Positions 27,157 to 36,048 of a stretch of DNA of 64,000 bases are shown here, piece by piece. The notes below the pieces were generated by a model. That model saw only the letters and a program-made list of their open reading frames with translations. It searched no databases and was not told where the DNA came from. The position numbers were made by a program, and so were the translations under genes. This DNA comes from CAVTWD01 sp963738325. Its GTDB lineage: Bacteria; Actinomycetota; Acidimicrobiia; Acidimicrobiales; Ilumatobacteraceae. Each line of letters opens with the position of its first letter. Position 1 is the first letter of the stretch. Location: contig CAVTWD010000013.1 in the NCBI GenBank assembly GCA_963738325.1, positions 1 to 64,000 on the forward strand, given 5' to 3'.

Positions 27157-27984
27157 CTAGAAGCCGGGAGATTCCCAGACTCGCTGCGCCAGATCCGATT
27201 GGACAGCGGCAATATAGGTGTCCGCGGCCTGATCGTGCCAGCGTCCCGAGAACCAGAGGCCGATGCAGCCCCACAAGTCGCCGGCCGCATAGTGGGCACC
27301 GCCGACGGAGTTCAGCCACGTCTCGTTGCCTTCGAAGCAGTTCCGGCGTGCCGCCAGTGCGGCGTCGAGGTTGTAGGCGGTCGATGTCTTGGCGTCGCCG
27401 ACTCCGTTGTTGAAAGCCCATTTCCAGTAAGGCTGGCGCACCTGCATGATCCCGAAGGACTCACCGTTGTCACCGACGGCGTTCTGGAACCAGAACGACT
27501 CTTTCGCCGCTTGGGCTCGCGCGACATCCTCATCCACACCCCACTTGCAGGCCGCCCACTGGATGATCTCGTCGGTCGTGCCTGTGAAGTTCCCAGTCAC
27601 CCGACGGTACAGGGGGGCGGGCGGGTTCGAGGGCGGGCCGTGCCCTCGCGTCTGGTTGTACGTGGCGTTCTGGGGCCGCTTCTCCCCGGTGCGGCGAACG
27701 CGACCGGCGCACGTCGCATCCGACGGCAACGACGAACCGACGGGCAACGTTACGAAGTGTCCAGTCGGAGGCAGAGTTGTCGAAGCCGTGACGCGGACGG
27801 CCTTCTGGGATGCGCTGATTGGCTCGATGGCGGGGATGGCCTCAGTGACGACTCTCCGAGCCCGGTCGGAGTCCGAACGCACGGCCAGGACGGCGACGGC
27901 CGTCGCCACCATTCCAAGGACTAGGACTGCACTGACCAGCCAACGCTTGTGTGACCACGCCCTTCGACCGGGCTCGATGTCCAC
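27157..27984 (-). CDS. membrane-anchored lytic transglycosylase-like protein
   Basis: A 275-residue protein with an N-terminal membrane anchor or signal (WLVSAVLVLGMVATAVAVLAV), then a low-complexity linker to about residue 115. A lysozyme-like domain follows: DEDVARAQAAKESFWFQNAVG with the presumed catalytic Glu, NGESFGIMQVRQPYW (the GIMQ motif of soluble lytic transglycosylases) and LGCIGLWFSG-like motifs near the end. It would cleave peptidoglycan outside the membrane, perhaps to allow export or anchoring of the polymer. Its start overlaps the end of the WecG-like gene by 64 bases; a later start is possible. Confidence 0.75.
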   Translation of the reverse strand: MDIEPGRRAWSHKRWLVSAVLVLGMVATAVAVLAVRSDSDRARRVVTEAIPAIEPISASQKAVRVTASTTLPPTGHFVTLPVGSSLPSDATCAGRVRRTGEKRPQNATYNQTRGHGPPSNPPAPLYRRVTGNFTGTTDEIIQWAACKWGVDEDVARAQAAKESFWFQNAVGDNGESFGIMQVRQPYWKWAFNNGVGDAKTSTAYNLDAALAARRNCFEGNETWLNSVGGAHYAAGDLWGCIGLWFSGRWHDQAADTYIAAVQSDLAQRVWESPGF

Positions 27985-28955
27985 CGCTCGCCACCTCCTG
28001 CGACCCTTCGCCCGGTCCGACGCTTCGGCTCAGCGTACTTCTTTGGCAGCGGCCGGAGATGCCGGCGCTCCGGGCGCGGGAAGCGCACGACGTTGCGGGC
28101 TTCAGGCGGGGCGGGCACGGGGGCCGGAACCGCCTTGAGCTCGACCCGGGCGCTGCTGGAGGCCCGCTCGGGCCGGAACCGCAGCAGGATGAGCTCGCGG
28201 AGCGCGAGCGGCAGGAAGGACATGTCGCGGACGAGGTAGCGACGCCACAACCGGTTCGGCTCCTGCACCAGCCTGTACAACCACTCGAGGCCCATCTCCT
28301 GCACCCATTCCGGGGCGCGCTGCTTGGTGCCGGCCACGAAGTCGACCGCGGCGCCGGCGCACACCGCCACGCAGGGTGGCAACAGGCTGGCGTGCTCGGA
28401 GAGCCAGATCTCCGACTTCGGAGCGCCGAAGCAGACGAACAGGATGTGGGGGCGCATGTGGTGCAGGCGGCGGACGATCTCCAGCGACTTGCGCTCGTCG
28501 TGCTCGAAGCCGAAGGGGCTCCAACCGCTGACCGCGAGGGCGGGATGTTGCTCGCGCAGCTTCTGGATGGCCGCGGCGTTGACGTCGTCGTGGCCACCGA
28601 GGATGGCGACGCGCAGTCCGTACTGGGCGGCCCGCTCGCAGAGCGCAGGGAGGAGATCCGCCCCCGTCACGCGGTCGGTGCGCCCGACGCCCGCCAGGCG
28701 CGTGAGCTCGGCGATGGGCCGGCCGTCGACGACACGCACCGCGGCGCGGTCGTAGGCGACACGGAAGCGCTCGTTCTTCGAGAGCTCGACGACGTGGTCG
28801 ACGTTCGTCGTCACGACGTAGGAGAACTGGTCCAGGCTGGCCAGGCCGATCAGGTGGTCGGCCGTCGACGACAGGTCCGCGCAGGCCAGATCCACGCCGA
28901 AGAGGCGGATCGTGGCCAGTGGGACGACGTCGTCATAGGCCTCCTGCGCGCTCAT
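27921..28955 (-). CDS. WecG/TagA/CpsF-family glycosyltransferase
   Basis: A 344-residue GT26 enzyme. The ATG at 28955 (MSAQEAYDDVVPL) is chosen over an upstream extension. Conserved features are VVTTNVDHVVEL (the TxN motif with the conserved Asp), DGRPIAELTRLAG, RVTGADLLPALCERA, RVAILGGHDD, LFVCFGAPKSEIWL and PEWVQEMGLEWLYRLVQEPNRLWRRY. These enzymes transfer the second sugar (often ManNAc or its derivatives) onto the lipid-linked GlcNAc made by WecA-type transferases. A WecA-like gene lies 3.6 kb away, supporting this pairing. A basic, proline-rich C-terminal tail of about 60 residues is unusual. Confidence 0.88.
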   Translation of the reverse strand: MSAQEAYDDVVPLATIRLFGVDLACADLSSTADHLIGLASLDQFSYVVTTNVDHVVELSKNERFRVAYDRAAVRVVDGRPIAELTRLAGVGRTDRVTGADLLPALCERAAQYGLRVAILGGHDDVNAAAIQKLREQHPALAVSGWSPFGFEHDERKSLEIVRRLHHMRPHILFVCFGAPKSEIWLSEHASLLPPCVAVCAGAAVDFVAGTKQRAPEWVQEMGLEWLYRLVQEPNRLWRRYLVRDMSFLPLALRELILLRFRPERASSSARVELKAVPAPVPAPPEARNVVRFPRPERRHLRPLPKKYAEPKRRTGRRVAGGGERWTSSPVEGRGHTSVGWSVQS

Positions 28956-29193
28956 CGCCGGCCCCTGCTGCCCGGTGCCGTGCGAACGGCACCGTGCGCA
29001 AGGGCTCGGCAAAAGGAAGTGTCTGCGCGTGCACGCACGGCCGCCAAGGACCCGCCCATTGATCCGCCCATTCCATTCCGCCCAACCGCCTGTTGCCGAC
29101 GACTTTACACGAGCGTGGCAAGCCCGGCAGTAGGTCTTCGGAACCCTTAAACCCGAGTTGGTGCGCCCGTCACCGGGCGGGCGCCCCGCCGCC

Positions 29194-30126
29194 TCAGACC
29201 CGCGCCGCCAGCCACTCGATCGTGCGCTCGAGGCCGGTCGTCAGGTCCACGACAGGCTCCCATCCGAGCTCGGCACGCGCCCGGGTGATGTCCGGGCAGC
29301 GCTGGGTGGGATCGTCCTGGGGCAGAGGGAGGTGCACGACGGTCGAAGTCGAGTTGGTGAGCTCGACGACCAGCTTCGCCAACACCAAGACGGTCGTCTC
29401 GGTCGGGTTGCCGATGTTGACGGGCCCGTCCGCGTCGCTGTCGAGGAGGGCCAGGAGCCCCCGCACCTCGTCGCTCACGTAGCAGAAGCTTCGCGTCTGG
29501 TTCCCGTCGCCGTAGATGGTGATCGGTTCGCCGCGTAGGGCCTGCACGATGAAGTTCGACACGACCCGGCCGTCACCCGGTCGCAGTCGCGGGCCGTAGG
29601 TGTTGAAGATCCGCCCGATACGGGTGTCGAGCCCCTCGGTGCGGGCGAAGGCCGTCGTGAGGGCCTCGGCATAGCGCTTGGCCTCGTCATAGACGCTGCG
29701 AGGCCCGACCGGGTTCACGTTGCCCCAGTAGCTCTCCACCTGCGGATGGGCGAGGGGCTCGCCGTACACCTCGCTCGTCGAGGCGAGGAGGAAGCGGGCG
29801 TCGTGCGCCTGTGCCAGCTGCAGCAGGCGATCGGTGCCGAGGCTCCCCGTGCGCAGCGTCAGGAGCGGGTGGGCGTGGTAGTCGGCCGGCGAGGCCGGGC
29901 TGGCCAGATCGATGACGGCATCGATCGCTCCCGCGAGCTCGACCGGCTCGGTGATGTCGGTCGCGACGATCTCGACACCCCGCTGGCCCTCGAGCGCGGC
30001 GAGGTTGCTCCGCTGGCCGGTGACGAAGCTGTCGAGGATGACGACGCGGTCGCCCCGCTCGACGAGAGCTTCCGAGAGGTGGGAGCCGATGAACCCACCG
30101 CCGCCCGCCACAACGATGCGCCGCAC
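29194..30126 (-). CDS. uxs: UDP-glucuronate decarboxylase (UDP-xylose synthase)
   Basis: A 310-residue extended SDR starting at GTG 30126, two bases after the ugd stop codon. It shows GGGGFIGSHLSEALVERG, the signature LASPASPADYHAHPL, and TSEVYGEPLAHPQVESYWGNV. It also shows the catalytic YDEAKR and GRIFNTYGPR. These match UXS closely rather than generic epimerases. It converts UDP-glucuronate to UDP-xylose with NAD bound internally. The near-zero spacing to ugd supports a two-step cytoplasmic pathway from UDP-glucose. Confidence 0.93.
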   Translation of the reverse strand: MRRIVVAGGGGFIGSHLSEALVERGDRVVILDSFVTGQRSNLAALEGQRGVEIVATDITEPVELAGAIDAVIDLASPASPADYHAHPLLTLRTGSLGTDRLLQLAQAHDARFLLASTSEVYGEPLAHPQVESYWGNVNPVGPRSVYDEAKRYAEALTTAFARTEGLDTRIGRIFNTYGPRLRPGDGRVVSNFIVQALRGEPITIYGDGNQTRSFCYVSDEVRGLLALLDSDADGPVNIGNPTETTVLVLAKLVVELTNSTSTVVHLPLPQDDPTQRCPDITRARAELGWEPVVDLTTGLERTIEWLAARV

Positions 30127-30128
30127 TG

Positions 30129-31397
30129 TCAACGTCCGATCCCTTGGTAGCTGAAGCCGGCCCGCAGCAGGCTGGCTCGATCCAACAGGTTCCGGGCGTC
30201 GACGACATTCGGCGCCGCCATCAGCGAGGCGACCTTGTCGAAGTCGAGCCAGCGGAACTCGTCCCACTCGGTGAGCACGGCGAGAACCTCGGCCTGCTCG
30301 CACGCGGCGTAGGCGTCGTCGCAGACCTCGAAGCCGTCGAGCTCGCGCCGCACGGTCGGGTCGTACGCGCGCACGACGGCGCCTTCGCGCTGCAGGCGAG
30401 CCACGATGGCCAGCGACGGCGAGTCGCGCAGATCATCCGTGCCCGCCTTGAAGGTGAGGCCCCACACCGCGACCCGTTGCCCGCGAAGGGTGCCCCCGCA
30501 GGCCGAGCGGAGCTTGGTCACGATCCGCTCGCGTTGCTCCTCGTTCACCGTGATGACGCCCTTGAGCAAGTCGAAGTCGTAACCGCCGTCTTCGGCGATG
30601 CGGATGAGCGCCCGGGTGTCCTTCGGGAAGCAGCTTCCCCCCCAGCCCGGGCCGGGCTTGAGGAAGTCCTGGCCGATGCGGCGGTCGTACCCGATGCCGA
30701 GGACGACGTCGTTCACGTCGGCCCCGACCGCTTCGCAGACGGCCGCGACGGCGTTCACGAAGGAGATCTTGGTGGCCAGGAAGGCGTTGGCGGCGTACTT
30801 GATCGTCTCCGCGCTGGCCGGGTCGGTCACGATGAGCGGAGCCGCCACCCCGAGGTACAGCGACGCGACGCGCACTGCGGCCGCCTGGTCCTCGCAGCCG
30901 ATGACCACTCGGTCGGGATGGAGGAAGTCGTGGACGGCCGATCCCTCCCGGAGGAACTCGGGGTTGGACACCACCCGCACATCCGGCCGGCCGAGCACCC
31001 GTTCGACGACCTTGGTCGAGCCGACGGGCACGGTCGACTTGTTCACGACGATGGTCTCGGGTTCGAGCCGCGGGGCGATCTCGGCCGCGGCCGCTTCCAC
31101 GTAGCTGAGGTCGGCTCGACCGTCGAGCGATTGGGGCGTCGGCACGCAGAGATACACGAACTCGGCATCACCCACGGCGTTGCCAGCGCCCACGACGAAG
31201 CGCAGGCGTCCGCTGCGCAGCCCGTCGCGCACGAGATTCTCGAGCCCGGCCTCGACGATGGGGACGATCCCCTCGCACAGGCCGGCGATCCGCCCCTCGT
31301 CGATGTCACCGCATGTCACCTCGTGGCCGAGATGGGCCAGGCACGCGGCAGTGGTGAGGCCGACGTATCCGGCTCCGATGACTGCGACTCTGCTCAC
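30129..31397 (-). CDS. ugd: UDP-glucose 6-dehydrogenase
   Basis: A 422-residue enzyme with a GTG start at 31397 (VSRVAVIGAGYVGLTTAACL). It has the Rossmann GxGxxG, VNKSTVPVGSTKVVER, EFLREGSAVHDFLHPDRVVIG, YAANAFLATKISFVNAV, and the catalytic cysteine in WGGSCFPKDTRALI. A C-terminal domain with WGLTFKAGTDDLRDSPSL completes it. It oxidises UDP-glucose to UDP-glucuronate using two NAD+. It is the first gene of a minus-strand operon with uxs. The 166 bases upstream hold the likely promoter. Confidence 0.95.
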   Translation of the reverse strand: MSRVAVIGAGYVGLTTAACLAHLGHEVTCGDIDEGRIAGLCEGIVPIVEAGLENLVRDGLRSGRLRFVVGAGNAVGDAEFVYLCVPTPQSLDGRADLSYVEAAAAEIAPRLEPETIVVNKSTVPVGSTKVVERVLGRPDVRVVSNPEFLREGSAVHDFLHPDRVVIGCEDQAAAVRVASLYLGVAAPLIVTDPASAETIKYAANAFLATKISFVNAVAAVCEAVGADVNDVVLGIGYDRRIGQDFLKPGPGWGGSCFPKDTRALIRIAEDGGYDFDLLKGVITVNEEQRERIVTKLRSACGGTLRGQRVAVWGLTFKAGTDDLRDSPSLAIVARLQREGAVVRAYDPTVRRELDGFEVCDDAYAACEQAEVLAVLTEWDEFRWLDFDKVASLMAAPNVVDARNLLDRASLLRAGFSYQGIGR

Positions 31398-31563
31398 GGC
31401 GTATGAGCGTACGAAGAAACCGCGCTCATTCGTAAGAGGCTGTAGTGGGAAAGGTTCGAATGACCTACCCGCAGCCAGGCCCGAGCGCGAGTTCTGCTCG
31501 TTCTCGCGCGCCCCTGCGCGGCGCATACGACGCGAATCCGCGTCAGATCCCTCGCCGTGGTGC

Positions 31564-32682
31564 TCAATCCAGGTCGGCCCGGGTGCGGCGGACCTGGGGA
31601 TGGAGGACGGTGAAGAGCGCAAGGCCCAGCGCCGCGATGCCGATCGGCACGATGCCGTCACCCTGGCCGGTGTAGGTCGGGTAGAGCACGAAGGCGGACA
31701 GCAACCCGGTCCACATCCACAGGATCAGGACGCTTCGCCGTTGCCCGTGGCCGAGGCGCATCAGCCGGTGGTGCAAATGGTCCTTGTCGGCCGTCGACAG
31801 TCCCTGGCGGCGCGTGGCTCGACGCACGACGGCGAAGATGGTGTCGAGGAGGGGGACGCCGAGGATGAGCAGCGGGATGAAGAGCGGCGCGAAGAAGAAG
31901 TAGGTCTGCCCGCTGAAGGCCTGGTTCGGATCGGCCCGGCCACCGACCACGCTTGTCGACACGGCCATCAACAAGCCGAGGAGCAAGGCACCCGAGTCGC
32001 CCATGAAGATGCGGGCGGGGTTGAAGTTGTGGGGCAGGAACCCGATGCACATGCCCAGCACGATGATGGCGATGAGCGGGCCGATGTTGGGGGCGGCGAG
32101 CAGCTTGCGCTCGTCGAGATGCTGGCCGTAGAGGAAGAACGCGCCCGACGCGATGGCCACGATGCCGGCGGCGAGGCCATCGAGACCATCGATCAGGTTG
32201 ATGGCGTTGGCCATGACGATGAGCCACAGGACGGTCACGAGCGGAGTGATGTCCCGACCGAGCGCCACCACGTCGAGGAACGGCACCCGGAAGTAGAACA
32301 TCGTCACCCCGAAGTAGGCGAGCACGAGGCCCGCCACCACCATCCCCGTGACCTTGGCCGGCGGCGAGAGCTCGTGCAGGTCGTCGACGAGGCCGACCGC
32401 GAAGATGATCGCCGCGGCGACCACGACCCCGAGGGGCTCGGAGTTGTCGGCGAAGAGGGGCTGGAACAGATCGAGTCGCCACGAGACCGCCATGGCGGCC
32501 AAGAAGCCGAGGAACATGGCGATCCCGCCGAGCGTCGGGGTGGGGCGGGTATGGATGCGCCGCTCGTCCGGAGCGACGACGAGGCCGTAGCGCAGCGCGA
32601 CCGAACGCACCATCGGCGTCGTCACGAGGGTCACCGCGCCCGCGACCCCGCCGGCGATCGCGTACCCGGTGACGTCGGCCAT
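31564..32682 (-). CDS. wecA: undecaprenyl-phosphate GlcNAc-1-phosphate transferase (WecA/Rfe-like)
   Basis: A 372-residue polytopic protein with about 11 membrane segments. It shows RRIHTRPTPTLGGIAMFLGF, FAVGLVDDLHELSPPAK (the Asp-Asp pair), NAINLIDGLDGLAAG, and NPARIFMGDSGALLLGLLMA, followed by DKDHLHHRLMRLGHGQR, the HxHHR-like site. It transfers a GlcNAc-1-phosphate or similar sugar phosphate onto the lipid carrier. In Actinobacteria an Rfe gene lies near prfA, prmC and glyA, as here. It could serve both the polysaccharide locus and general cell-wall assembly. Confidence 0.9.
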   Translation of the reverse strand: MADVTGYAIAGGVAGAVTLVTTPMVRSVALRYGLVVAPDERRIHTRPTPTLGGIAMFLGFLAAMAVSWRLDLFQPLFADNSEPLGVVVAAAIIFAVGLVDDLHELSPPAKVTGMVVAGLVLAYFGVTMFYFRVPFLDVVALGRDITPLVTVLWLIVMANAINLIDGLDGLAAGIVAIASGAFFLYGQHLDERKLLAAPNIGPLIAIIVLGMCIGFLPHNFNPARIFMGDSGALLLGLLMAVSTSVVGGRADPNQAFSGQTYFFFAPLFIPLLILGVPLLDTIFAVVRRATRRQGLSTADKDHLHHRLMRLGHGQRRSVLILWMWTGLLSAFVLYPTYTGQGDGIVPIGIAALGLALFTVLHPQVRRTRADLD

Positions 32683-32770
32683 CGGGCCAAGAGCGTAGGT
32701 GGGTATCCGGGGCGGGGAGTGCCGGCTCGTAGTCTGTCGAGCGCCCGAGCTCGGAACTTAGGAGGCAGCC

Positions 32771-33238
32771 ATGCCCGCGACCGTGCAGCCGGGTTCGACC
32801 GGGGACGATGTCAAGCGCGTCCAGCGCGTGCTCGTACGCCTGAAGATCGGGGGAATGCCGATCGACGGGGTGTTCGGGCCGCTCACCGAACAGGCCGTGA
32901 AGAACTTCCAAGCCGGCGAGGGGATCGCGGTCGACGGCATCGTCGGGCCGATCACCTGGTCGCACCTACCCGCCTACCGCGAGGCCTCTCCGACGCTGAA
33001 GAAGGGATCGCTCGGCCCCGACGTGGCCCTCTTGCAGCAGGTCATGACCAACGCCACCGTGCCGTATCCGGGCCCCATCGACGGCATCTTCGGCGCCAAG
33101 ACCGACGCGGCGGTGCGTTCCTACCAGTCCGAGATCGGCGTGAGCGTCGACGGCATCGTCGGCGACGAGACGTGGCTGTCACCCGCCCATGCCGCAGGCG
33201 CCACCCTCGAGAGCTTGAGCGGCATCTTCGACGGCTGA
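32771..33238 (+). CDS. peptidoglycan-binding protein with two PG-binding domains
   Basis: A 155-residue protein made of two PG_binding_1 (three-helix) repeats. The first is GSTGDDVKRVQRVLVRLKI-GG-IDGVFGPLTEQAVKNFQ. The second is GSLGPDVALLQQVMTN, then IDGIFGAKTDAAVRSYQSE. It has no signal peptide or catalytic domain, which is odd for a wall-binding module. A near-consensus ribosome binding site (GGAGG) precedes the ATG. It is transcribed away from the WecA-like gene through an 88-base shared upstream region. Confidence 0.82.
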   Translation: MPATVQPGSTGDDVKRVQRVLVRLKIGGMPIDGVFGPLTEQAVKNFQAGEGIAVDGIVGPITWSHLPAYREASPTLKKGSLGPDVALLQQVMTNATVPYPGPIDGIFGAKTDAAVRSYQSEIGVSVDGIVGDETWLSPAHAAGATLESLSGIFDG

Positions 33239-33247
33239 CCCGCGGGT

Positions 33248-34573
33248 CTACGGCGGGTTCTGGAACCTGACCGACACCGAGGCCGTGACGGTCTTGTTCC
33301 CGGCCGCGTCGTAGATCTTCCCGAACAGGGTGTGCGATCCGTTCGCGTACTTGGTCGTGTCGATCGTGAAGGTGTACGGCGACGCGAAGTCGCTCGCGAA
33401 GAACACGCCGTCGACCAACAGGTTGATCTTGACCACGCCCACGTTGTCCGATGCGCTCAGCGTCACGCCGACCTTCCCACTCACGGTCGCGCCGGCGGGT
33501 GGTGAGGTGATGGCGCCCGTGGGCGCAACCGTGTCCGGCGGCGTCGACGAAGAGGTGGTCGTCGGCGGTGGCTGCGCCCCGAGCCCGAAGGCCTCCCTCA
33601 TCGAGCTGGCGGTCGCCGCCTTCCCCAGCAGCGGAAGACCGAGGATCTCCTCCGTGGTGCGCAGCACCGAGTACAGCGTGTAGTGCGAGCCATCCACGAC
33701 GTGAGAGGTGGCCGGGCTGAGGACGAGCAGAGGGATGTGGCATCCGGACAGCGAGGAGTTGGTGCAGTCGCCTCCCGCGCCGATGTCGGCGCCGCTGCCC
33801 TCGTCCCACACGATGAAGATGGCGAGGCGGCCGGCCTGCCAATCCTTCCCGGCCATGATGGCGGGCACCCACTTCTGCAGCCAGGCGTCCGCTCGCGTGG
33901 ACAGGTCCTGCCCGGGCCCGTAGGCGCAGGCGTCGGGCGTGCCCCCCTTGTGGAAGTCGTTGCACATGGCGGGCACGACCTCGGTGAAGGCCGGCAGGCC
34001 CGCCGTGATGGCGGCGCTGAAGTTGCCTTCGAGCGGGAGTTGGTTGGCTCTGCAGGCCGCCACGGAGTCGGTGTAGTACGGCCAAGCCGTGTGCCGAGCC
34101 GCGTAGAAGCCGGCCCCGTTCACGTCGGTGTGAGCGCCGTCGGACGCCTGGCAGTTCGACGTCATGCTCTGGGCGAACACCTTCGCCGACCCCGCCGGGA
34201 GCTGGCTGAACAGGTTCGGGACGTTCAACGGATGCTTCCGCGGCAGCAGGTCGTCGGCCACCCCTTGGGTCCCTCCACTTGTCGCCGCGATGTAGTTCGG
34301 CAGGCTGGGGCTCGACACCCCACGGGCGTTCGTGGCCTGCCCGTAGGTGGCCGCGAGCGAGTTGAGGTACGGCAACTCGGAGCAACGGGTGCAGTTGCCG
34401 AGGATGTCGGCCGGCGAGGTGTTCTCCTCCCAGATCCACAGGACCTTCGACACCCCGCCGGTCGCGCCGGTCGCGGGGCGCGACGTGGCTCCGATCAGCG
34501 CCAAGGTGCCGGCCACGAGACCGAGCGCCACGACGCCGATCCCTACCGGGTGCGAACTCCTCGTGCGAGCCAT
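33248..34573 (-). CDS. secreted acid phosphatase/phosphoesterase with C-terminal Ig-like domain
   Basis: A 441-residue secreted protein (signal VGIGVVALGLVAGTLALIGA). The catalytic region resembles the phospholipase C/AcpA phosphoesterase family: VLWIWEENTSPADILG, the SLPNYIAATSGGTQG nucleophile region, AIFIVWDEGSGADIG and SGCHIPLLVLSP followed by HYTLYSVLRTTEEILGLP. Residues from about 340 form a proline/serine/threonine linker and a Big-type Ig domain (GAITSPPAGATVSGKVGVTLSA, then GSHTLFGKIYDAAGN). It would hydrolyse phosphate monoesters or phospholipids outside the cell. The substrate is uncertain. Confidence 0.82.
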   Translation of the reverse strand: MARTRSSHPVGIGVVALGLVAGTLALIGATSRPATGATGGVSKVLWIWEENTSPADILGNCTRCSELPYLNSLAATYGQATNARGVSSPSLPNYIAATSGGTQGVADDLLPRKHPLNVPNLFSQLPAGSAKVFAQSMTSNCQASDGAHTDVNGAGFYAARHTAWPYYTDSVAACRANQLPLEGNFSAAITAGLPAFTEVVPAMCNDFHKGGTPDACAYGPGQDLSTRADAWLQKWVPAIMAGKDWQAGRLAIFIVWDEGSGADIGAGGDCTNSSLSGCHIPLLVLSPATSHVVDGSHYTLYSVLRTTEEILGLPLLGKAATASSMREAFGLGAQPPPTTTSSSTPPDTVAPTGAITSPPAGATVSGKVGVTLSASDNVGVVKINLLVDGVFFASDFASPYTFTIDTTKYANGSHTLFGKIYDAAGNKTVTASVSVRFQNPP

Positions 34574-34638
34574 CCGCCGTGCTCCTTTTGTCTCGCCCTA
34601 TCGGTGGAGGTGTCGAGCCCGTCCACTGGACGGCGACG

Positions 34639-35904
34639 CTACCCTCTGCGTCCGCCGCGCAGCTCGGGATAAGGGGTGAACCGGGCGCACAGCTCGCCGA
34701 CCTCCTTGCGCACCTGCGCGAGCTCGGTGGCGTCGGTCCGGTGTCGGAGGGCCCGGCCGATCAGCGCGCCGATCTGTGCCATCTCGGCTTCCTGCATCCC
34801 TTGCGTGGTGACGGCCGGAGTCCCGATGCGCACCCCGCTCGTCACGAAGGGGCTGCGAGGGTCGTCGGGAATGGTGTTCTTGTTGAGCGTGATGCCGGCC
34901 TGGTCGAGAACGGCCTGTGCCTCCTTGCCGGTGAGGTCGGCGTCGAAGCTCCGCAGGTCCACGAGCAGCAGGTGGTTGTCGGTGCCGCCGGACACGAGCC
35001 GGAAGCCCTCCGAGGCCAACACCCCGGCGAGGGCCCGCGCGTTGGCCACGATCTGGCGCGCGTAGTCGCGGAAGCTCGGGTGCATGGCCTCGCGGAAGGC
35101 GACCGCCTTGGCCGCGATCACGTGCTCGAGGGGGCCGCCCTGGAGGCCCGGGAACACGGCTTTGTCGATGGCCGGGGCGAGCGCGGCGGTCGAGAGGATG
35201 CAGCCGCCCCTCGGACCCCGCAGTGTCTTGTGGGTGGTCAGCGTGACCACGTCGGCGAAGGGGATCGGTGAGGGATGAGCCCCGCCCGCGATGAGCCCGG
35301 CGACGTGGGCGGCATCGAACACGAAGTAGGCGCCGACCTCGTCACAGATCGCTCGGAACGGTTCGGGCTCGATGCGCCGGGGATAGGCAGTGGCCCCGGC
35401 CACGATCATCTTGGGCCGATGCTCGAGGGCGGCGTCGCGCACCGCGTCCATGTCGATGCGCTCGTCGCTCGGCGAGAGCTTGTAGGACACGAACCGGTAG
35501 TGCTTGCCGCTCGCATTGACCGGAGAGCCGTGCGTGAGGTGGCCGCCATGATCGAGGCTGAGCCCCATCACCGTGTCGCCGGGTTCGAGCAGCCCCAGGT
35601 AGACGGCCATGTTGGCGTTGGCGCCGGCGTGGGGCTGGACGTTGGCGTGCTCCGCGCCGAAGAGGGCCTTGGCGCGCTCGCGGGCCAGGTCCTCCGCCTC
35701 GTCGATGAACACGTTGCCGCCGTAGTAGCGCTTGCCGGGGTAGCCCTCCGCGTACTTGTTCGTGAGGACCGAGCCCGTGGCCCTCAGCACCGCCGGCGAG
35801 GCGAAGTTCTCCGATGCGATCAACTGCAAGGTGGTGTTCTCGCGCTCGACCTCGCGGTCGATGATGGCGAAGAGCTCGTCGTCGGGATCGGACGGCCAGG
35901 GCAT
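34639..35904 (-). CDS. glyA: serine hydroxymethyltransferase
   Basis: A 421-residue PLP enzyme. It shows LIASENFASPAVLRATGS, NKYAEGYPGKRYYGG, QPHAGANANMAVYLGLL, the VVTLTTHKTLRGPRGG motif with the PLP lysine, and VSGGTDNHLLLVDLRS. It interconverts serine and glycine, supplying one-carbon units to tetrahydrofolate. Full length with all key residues. The prfA-prmC-glyA-wecA neighbourhood is conserved in Actinobacteria, although the tsaC/sua5 gene usually found beside prmC is absent here. Confidence 0.96.
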   Translation of the reverse strand: MPWPSDPDDELFAIIDREVERENTTLQLIASENFASPAVLRATGSVLTNKYAEGYPGKRYYGGNVFIDEAEDLARERAKALFGAEHANVQPHAGANANMAVYLGLLEPGDTVMGLSLDHGGHLTHGSPVNASGKHYRFVSYKLSPSDERIDMDAVRDAALEHRPKMIVAGATAYPRRIEPEPFRAICDEVGAYFVFDAAHVAGLIAGGAHPSPIPFADVVTLTTHKTLRGPRGGCILSTAALAPAIDKAVFPGLQGGPLEHVIAAKAVAFREAMHPSFRDYARQIVANARALAGVLASEGFRLVSGGTDNHLLLVDLRSFDADLTGKEAQAVLDQAGITLNKNTIPDDPRSPFVTSGVRIGTPAVTTQGMQEAEMAQIGALIGRALRHRTDATELAQVRKEVGELCARFTPYPELRGGRRG

Positions 35905-35989
35905 GCGCAGACTCCTTCACGGCAGCGACGGTCCGCCTCCGTGACCCGAGCGTACCGATCAGGCCGTGGCCGGCGCAGACGCCCGGTGT

Positions 35990-36028
35990 CCCGAATCAAT
36001 CGTTCGGTGCATGGATCGCTGATTCGGG
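35990..36028. promoter_or_regulatory. inverted repeat in the glyA/thiolase divergent promoter region
   Basis: CCCGAATCA (35990-35998) and TGATTCGGG (36020-36028) form a perfect 9-bp inverted repeat with a 21-base spacer, 20 bases before the GTG start of the thiolase-like gene. It could be an operator or an mRNA hairpin of the plus-strand gene. Confidence 0.4.
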
Positions 36029-36048
36029 CCACTCGGTAGGGTGCGCCC

